DNA of 64,000 bases from DASVBE01 sp963770375 (GTDB taxonomy: Bacteria > Actinomycetota > Actinomycetes > Streptosporangiales > Streptosporangiaceae), in the NCBI GenBank assembly GCA_963770375.1, contig CAVYPM010000007.1:186001-250000 (forward strand), read 5' to 3'. Under the pieces are notes generated by a model. The model ran no database searches and had not been told where the DNA came from. It saw nothing but the letters and a program-made list of their open reading frames with translations. Both the position numbers and the translations under genes were made by a program. Below are positions 61,997-64,000 of the stretch, piece by piece; the first letter of the stretch is position 1; every line of letters begins with the position of its first letter.

Positions 61997-62599
61997 ATGA
62001 CCGTGGACAGGCCGGCCGTCAGCCGGCGGGCCGGCATCCTGGCCGCAGCGGCGCAGCTGTTCGCCCAGCGCGGCTACCACGGCACCACGATCGGCGAGGT
62101 GGGCAGCGCGCTGGGCCTCACCGGCCCGGCCCTGTACCGGCACTTCAGGAACAAGGAAGCGCTGCTGGCCGAGATGCTGCTCGACATCAGCGGCCGGCTG
62201 CTGCACGCCGGGCGGCACCGGGTGGCCATGGCGGCCAGCCCGGACGCCGCGCTGACCGCGCTGCTCGACTGGCACATCGGCTTCGCGCTGGACGAGCCCG
62301 CGCTGATCACCGTGCACGAGCGTGAGCTGGGCAACGTGCCCGAGCCGCAGCGGCACCAGATCCGCCGCCTGCAGCGCGCCTACACCGAGGAATGGGTGCA
62401 GGTCATCCAGCGGCTGCACCCCGAGGCCAGCGCCGAGTACGCGCGCGCCGCCACGCACGCGGTGTTCGGCCTGCTCAACTCGACCCCGCGGAGCGCCGCC
62501 GAGCTCGGCCGCCCGGCCATGGCCAGCCTGCTCCACGCCCTGGCCTACCGGGCCCTGGCCGGAGCCCTGGCCGCCCCGGCATCAGCCGCCGGGGAGTAG
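61997..62599 (+). CDS. TetR-family regulator of the acyl-CoA carboxylase operon (BkaR-like)
   Basis: 200 aa from ATG 61997. TACACT lies exactly 6 bases before it and there is no ribosome site, so it is leaderless. HTH: GILAAAAQLFAQRGYHGTTIGEVGSALGLTGPALYRHFRNKEALLAEML. The C-domain (HERELGNVPEPQRHQIRRLQRAY) is that of acyl-CoA-responsive regulators. Its divergent position to accD1-accA1-fadE19 matches Rv2506 (BkaR) of M. tuberculosis, so branched acyl-CoA sensing is likely. Confidence 0.9.
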   Translation: MTVDRPAVSRRAGILAAAAQLFAQRGYHGTTIGEVGSALGLTGPALYRHFRNKEALLAEMLLDISGRLLHAGRHRVAMAASPDAALTALLDWHIGFALDEPALITVHERELGNVPEPQRHQIRRLQRAYTEEWVQVIQRLHPEASAEYARAATHAVFGLLNSTPRSAAELGRPAMASLLHALAYRALAGALAAPASAAGE

Positions 62600-62685
62600 C
62601 GCGCGCAGGCCCGGTCAGCGAGTAGCCGCCCGGCCCCGCCGTAATTCGGTTTGGCGGGGGTGGGCGGGCAGATAGCCTCCCGGTC

Positions 62686-63921
62686 GTGGGTGAAACCGGG
62701 TCCGCGGTCGCGCGGCCGACGACCGGCCCGGCTGTGGCGCGGCCGCTGACCGGCCTGGCCATGGCCGACCTGATCTCCACCACCGGCACCGAGATGACCG
62801 CGGTGGCCCTCCCCTGGTTCGTGCTGACCACGACCGGCTCGCCGGCCCGGATGGGCGTCGTGCTGGCCGCCGAGTACGCCGGGCTGACCCTGCTCGGCCT
62901 GGCCGGCGCCCGGGTCGCCACCTATACCGGCCCGCGGCGGCTGATGCTCAGCGCCGATCTGACCCGGGCCGCGCTCATCGCCGCGATCCCGCTCCTCTAC
63001 TGGGCCCACGCGCTGTCGTTCCCGGTCATCCTGGTCATCAGCGTGTTCATCGGCGGCTTCTTCCCGGCGTACCAGTCCTCCAGCCAGCTCATCGTGGCCA
63101 GCCTGACCGGCGACGACCAGGTGAAGCTCACCCGGCTTGGCGGGCTGCTCAGCGCGGTCAACGAGTCGGCCAGCTTCGTGGGGCCCGCCCTGGCCGGCGT
63201 GCTGATCGCGGCGCTCGGCCCGGCCCCCGTGCTGCTGATCGACGCGGGCTCCTATCTGTGCGCGTTCGCCCTGATCGGCGTGCTGGCCCGGGGCACGGGA
63301 CGGGCCGTCCCGGTCACCGAGGACGCGTCGGCCGTGGCCGGGCTTCGGTTCCTGTGGCGCAGCCGGCCGCTGCGGTGGCTCGTCATCGGGGTGGGCCTGC
63401 TCAGCGCATCGTTCACCGCCATGGTGGCCACGGTCCCCGTGCTGGCCCTGCACCACGGCGGCGCGCCGGTGGCCGGCTGGCTGCTGGCCGCCTTCGGGGC
63501 CGGATCGGTGGCCGGCGGCCTGCTGTCCACCCGGGCCAAGCGGGCCGGCGGGCCCACCGCCATGCTGGCGGTAGCCGGGCTGGCCGTGGCCGCCTGGGGG
63601 CTGGCGCTGCCCGGGCCGGCCTGGGTGTGGGGCCTGGCCATCGCCGGCACCGGGATCGCGACCGGGCTGTTCTACCCGCGGTTCTTCGCGGCGATGACCA
63701 CTGCCGCCCCGCCGGAGCTGCGGGCCCGGGTGCTGGCCAGCGTGACGATCGCGATCTCCGCGCCCGGCCCGCTGGGCTTCCTGGCCGCCGGCCTGGTGTC
63801 CGAGCACTCCACGTTCGCCAGCCGGATGCTGGTGGGCGGCACCGCCACGGTGGCCGCGGTGATCGTCCTGCTGAGCCCCCTGGCGGCCCGCGCGCCGGGT
63901 GACGTTACGCTATCGATGTAA
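62686..63921 (+). CDS. MFS transporter (EntS-like group)
   Basis: 411 aa, about 12 hydrophobic segments, from GTG 62686; TAGCCT lies 7 bases upstream and no ribosome site is seen, so it may be leaderless. The N-terminal LTGLAMADLISTTGTEMTAVALPWFVL, FFPAYQSSSQLIV and the ESASFVGPALAGVL helix match the family of 12-TM exporters related to enterobactin exporter EntS and macrolide pumps. Substrate unknown. The remaining 79 bases of the window hold no gene. Confidence 0.9.
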   Translation: MGETGSAVARPTTGPAVARPLTGLAMADLISTTGTEMTAVALPWFVLTTTGSPARMGVVLAAEYAGLTLLGLAGARVATYTGPRRLMLSADLTRAALIAAIPLLYWAHALSFPVILVISVFIGGFFPAYQSSSQLIVASLTGDDQVKLTRLGGLLSAVNESASFVGPALAGVLIAALGPAPVLLIDAGSYLCAFALIGVLARGTGRAVPVTEDASAVAGLRFLWRSRPLRWLVIGVGLLSASFTAMVATVPVLALHHGGAPVAGWLLAAFGAGSVAGGLLSTRAKRAGGPTAMLAVAGLAVAAWGLALPGPAWVWGLAIAGTGIATGLFYPRFFAAMTTAAPPELRARVLASVTIAISAPGPLGFLAAGLVSEHSTFASRMLVGGTATVAAVIVLLSPLAARAPGDVTLSM

Positions 63922-64000
63922 TTTTCCGGGCACCCCGGCGGAGGCCAGCTGGGCGGGCGTCCGGCGCACGTAAGGCTAGACCGGACGAGCGGAAGAGGCG

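Overview
This 64 kb window is high-GC DNA (roughly 70% or more) from an actinomycete. It has dense coding with ATGA/GTGA/TGATG stop-start overlaps, GTG starts and leaderless promoters. Typical actinobacterial families include a mycothiol-type maleylpyruvate isomerase, a DUF4242 protein, and an accD1-accA1-fadE19 block with a divergent TetR gene. A saprophytic soil lineage is likely; genus cannot be told. I found no rRNA, tRNA, CRISPR array, transposase or phage gene.

Layout. 0.1-2.5 kb: FtsX-type ABC permease. 2.7-8.8 kb (minus strand): tight operon of APC permease, nucleotidyltransferase, metallophosphoesterase, type III glutamine synthetase-like ligase and DUF1116 protein. 9-14.7 kb: FHA/winged-helix regulator, a broken secreted protein, DHA2 exporter, BrkB-like membrane protein and a MarR-GNAT fusion. 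14.7-20.2 kb: Rieske oxygenase, chagasin-like inhibitor, then an amidohydrolase / M20 peptidase / GS-like ligase operon resembling a split FluG. 20.3-31.9 kb: 20-bp inverted repeat, proline-rich membrane protein, dienelactone hydrolase, PadR regulator, signal peptidase I, MFS-MarR fusion, hydrolase, GNAT and an acyl-CoA dehydrogenase pair. 31.9-36.5 kb: MurJ-like flippase divergent from an MreB-like protein, a palindrome array, and a His-rich anchored protein. 36.8-39.6 kb: isochorismatase-like hydrolase, SDR and a third GS-like ligase. 39.8-44.3 kb: nitronate monooxygenase, esterase, Baeyer-Villiger monooxygenase and TetR. 44.5-56.5 kb: secreted proteins, DUF4242, lipoprotein, SDR/TesB, two secreted peptidases, TetR with glycoside hydrolase, ArsC and a maltokinase-cap protein. 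57-62.6 kb: leucine/branched-chain acyl-CoA block with its TetR regulator. 62.7-63.9 kb: MFS transporter.

Themes. Three separate GS-fold ligases, each beside different hydrolases, point to gamma-glutamylation of amines or related nitrogen scavenging. The most unusual unit is the first. A polymerase-beta-like nucleotidyltransferase and a calcineurin-like phosphoesterase lie directly before a GS-like ligase. That ligase alone of the three keeps a Tyr (Tyr394) where classical GS is adenylylated, so a dedicated AMPylation switch is possible.

Caveat. About nine genes carry one or more single-base frameshifts, some in homopolymers and in normally conserved genes (murJ, lepB). Many are probably sequence errors, so the 'pseudogene' labels here mean 'interrupted in this sequence'.
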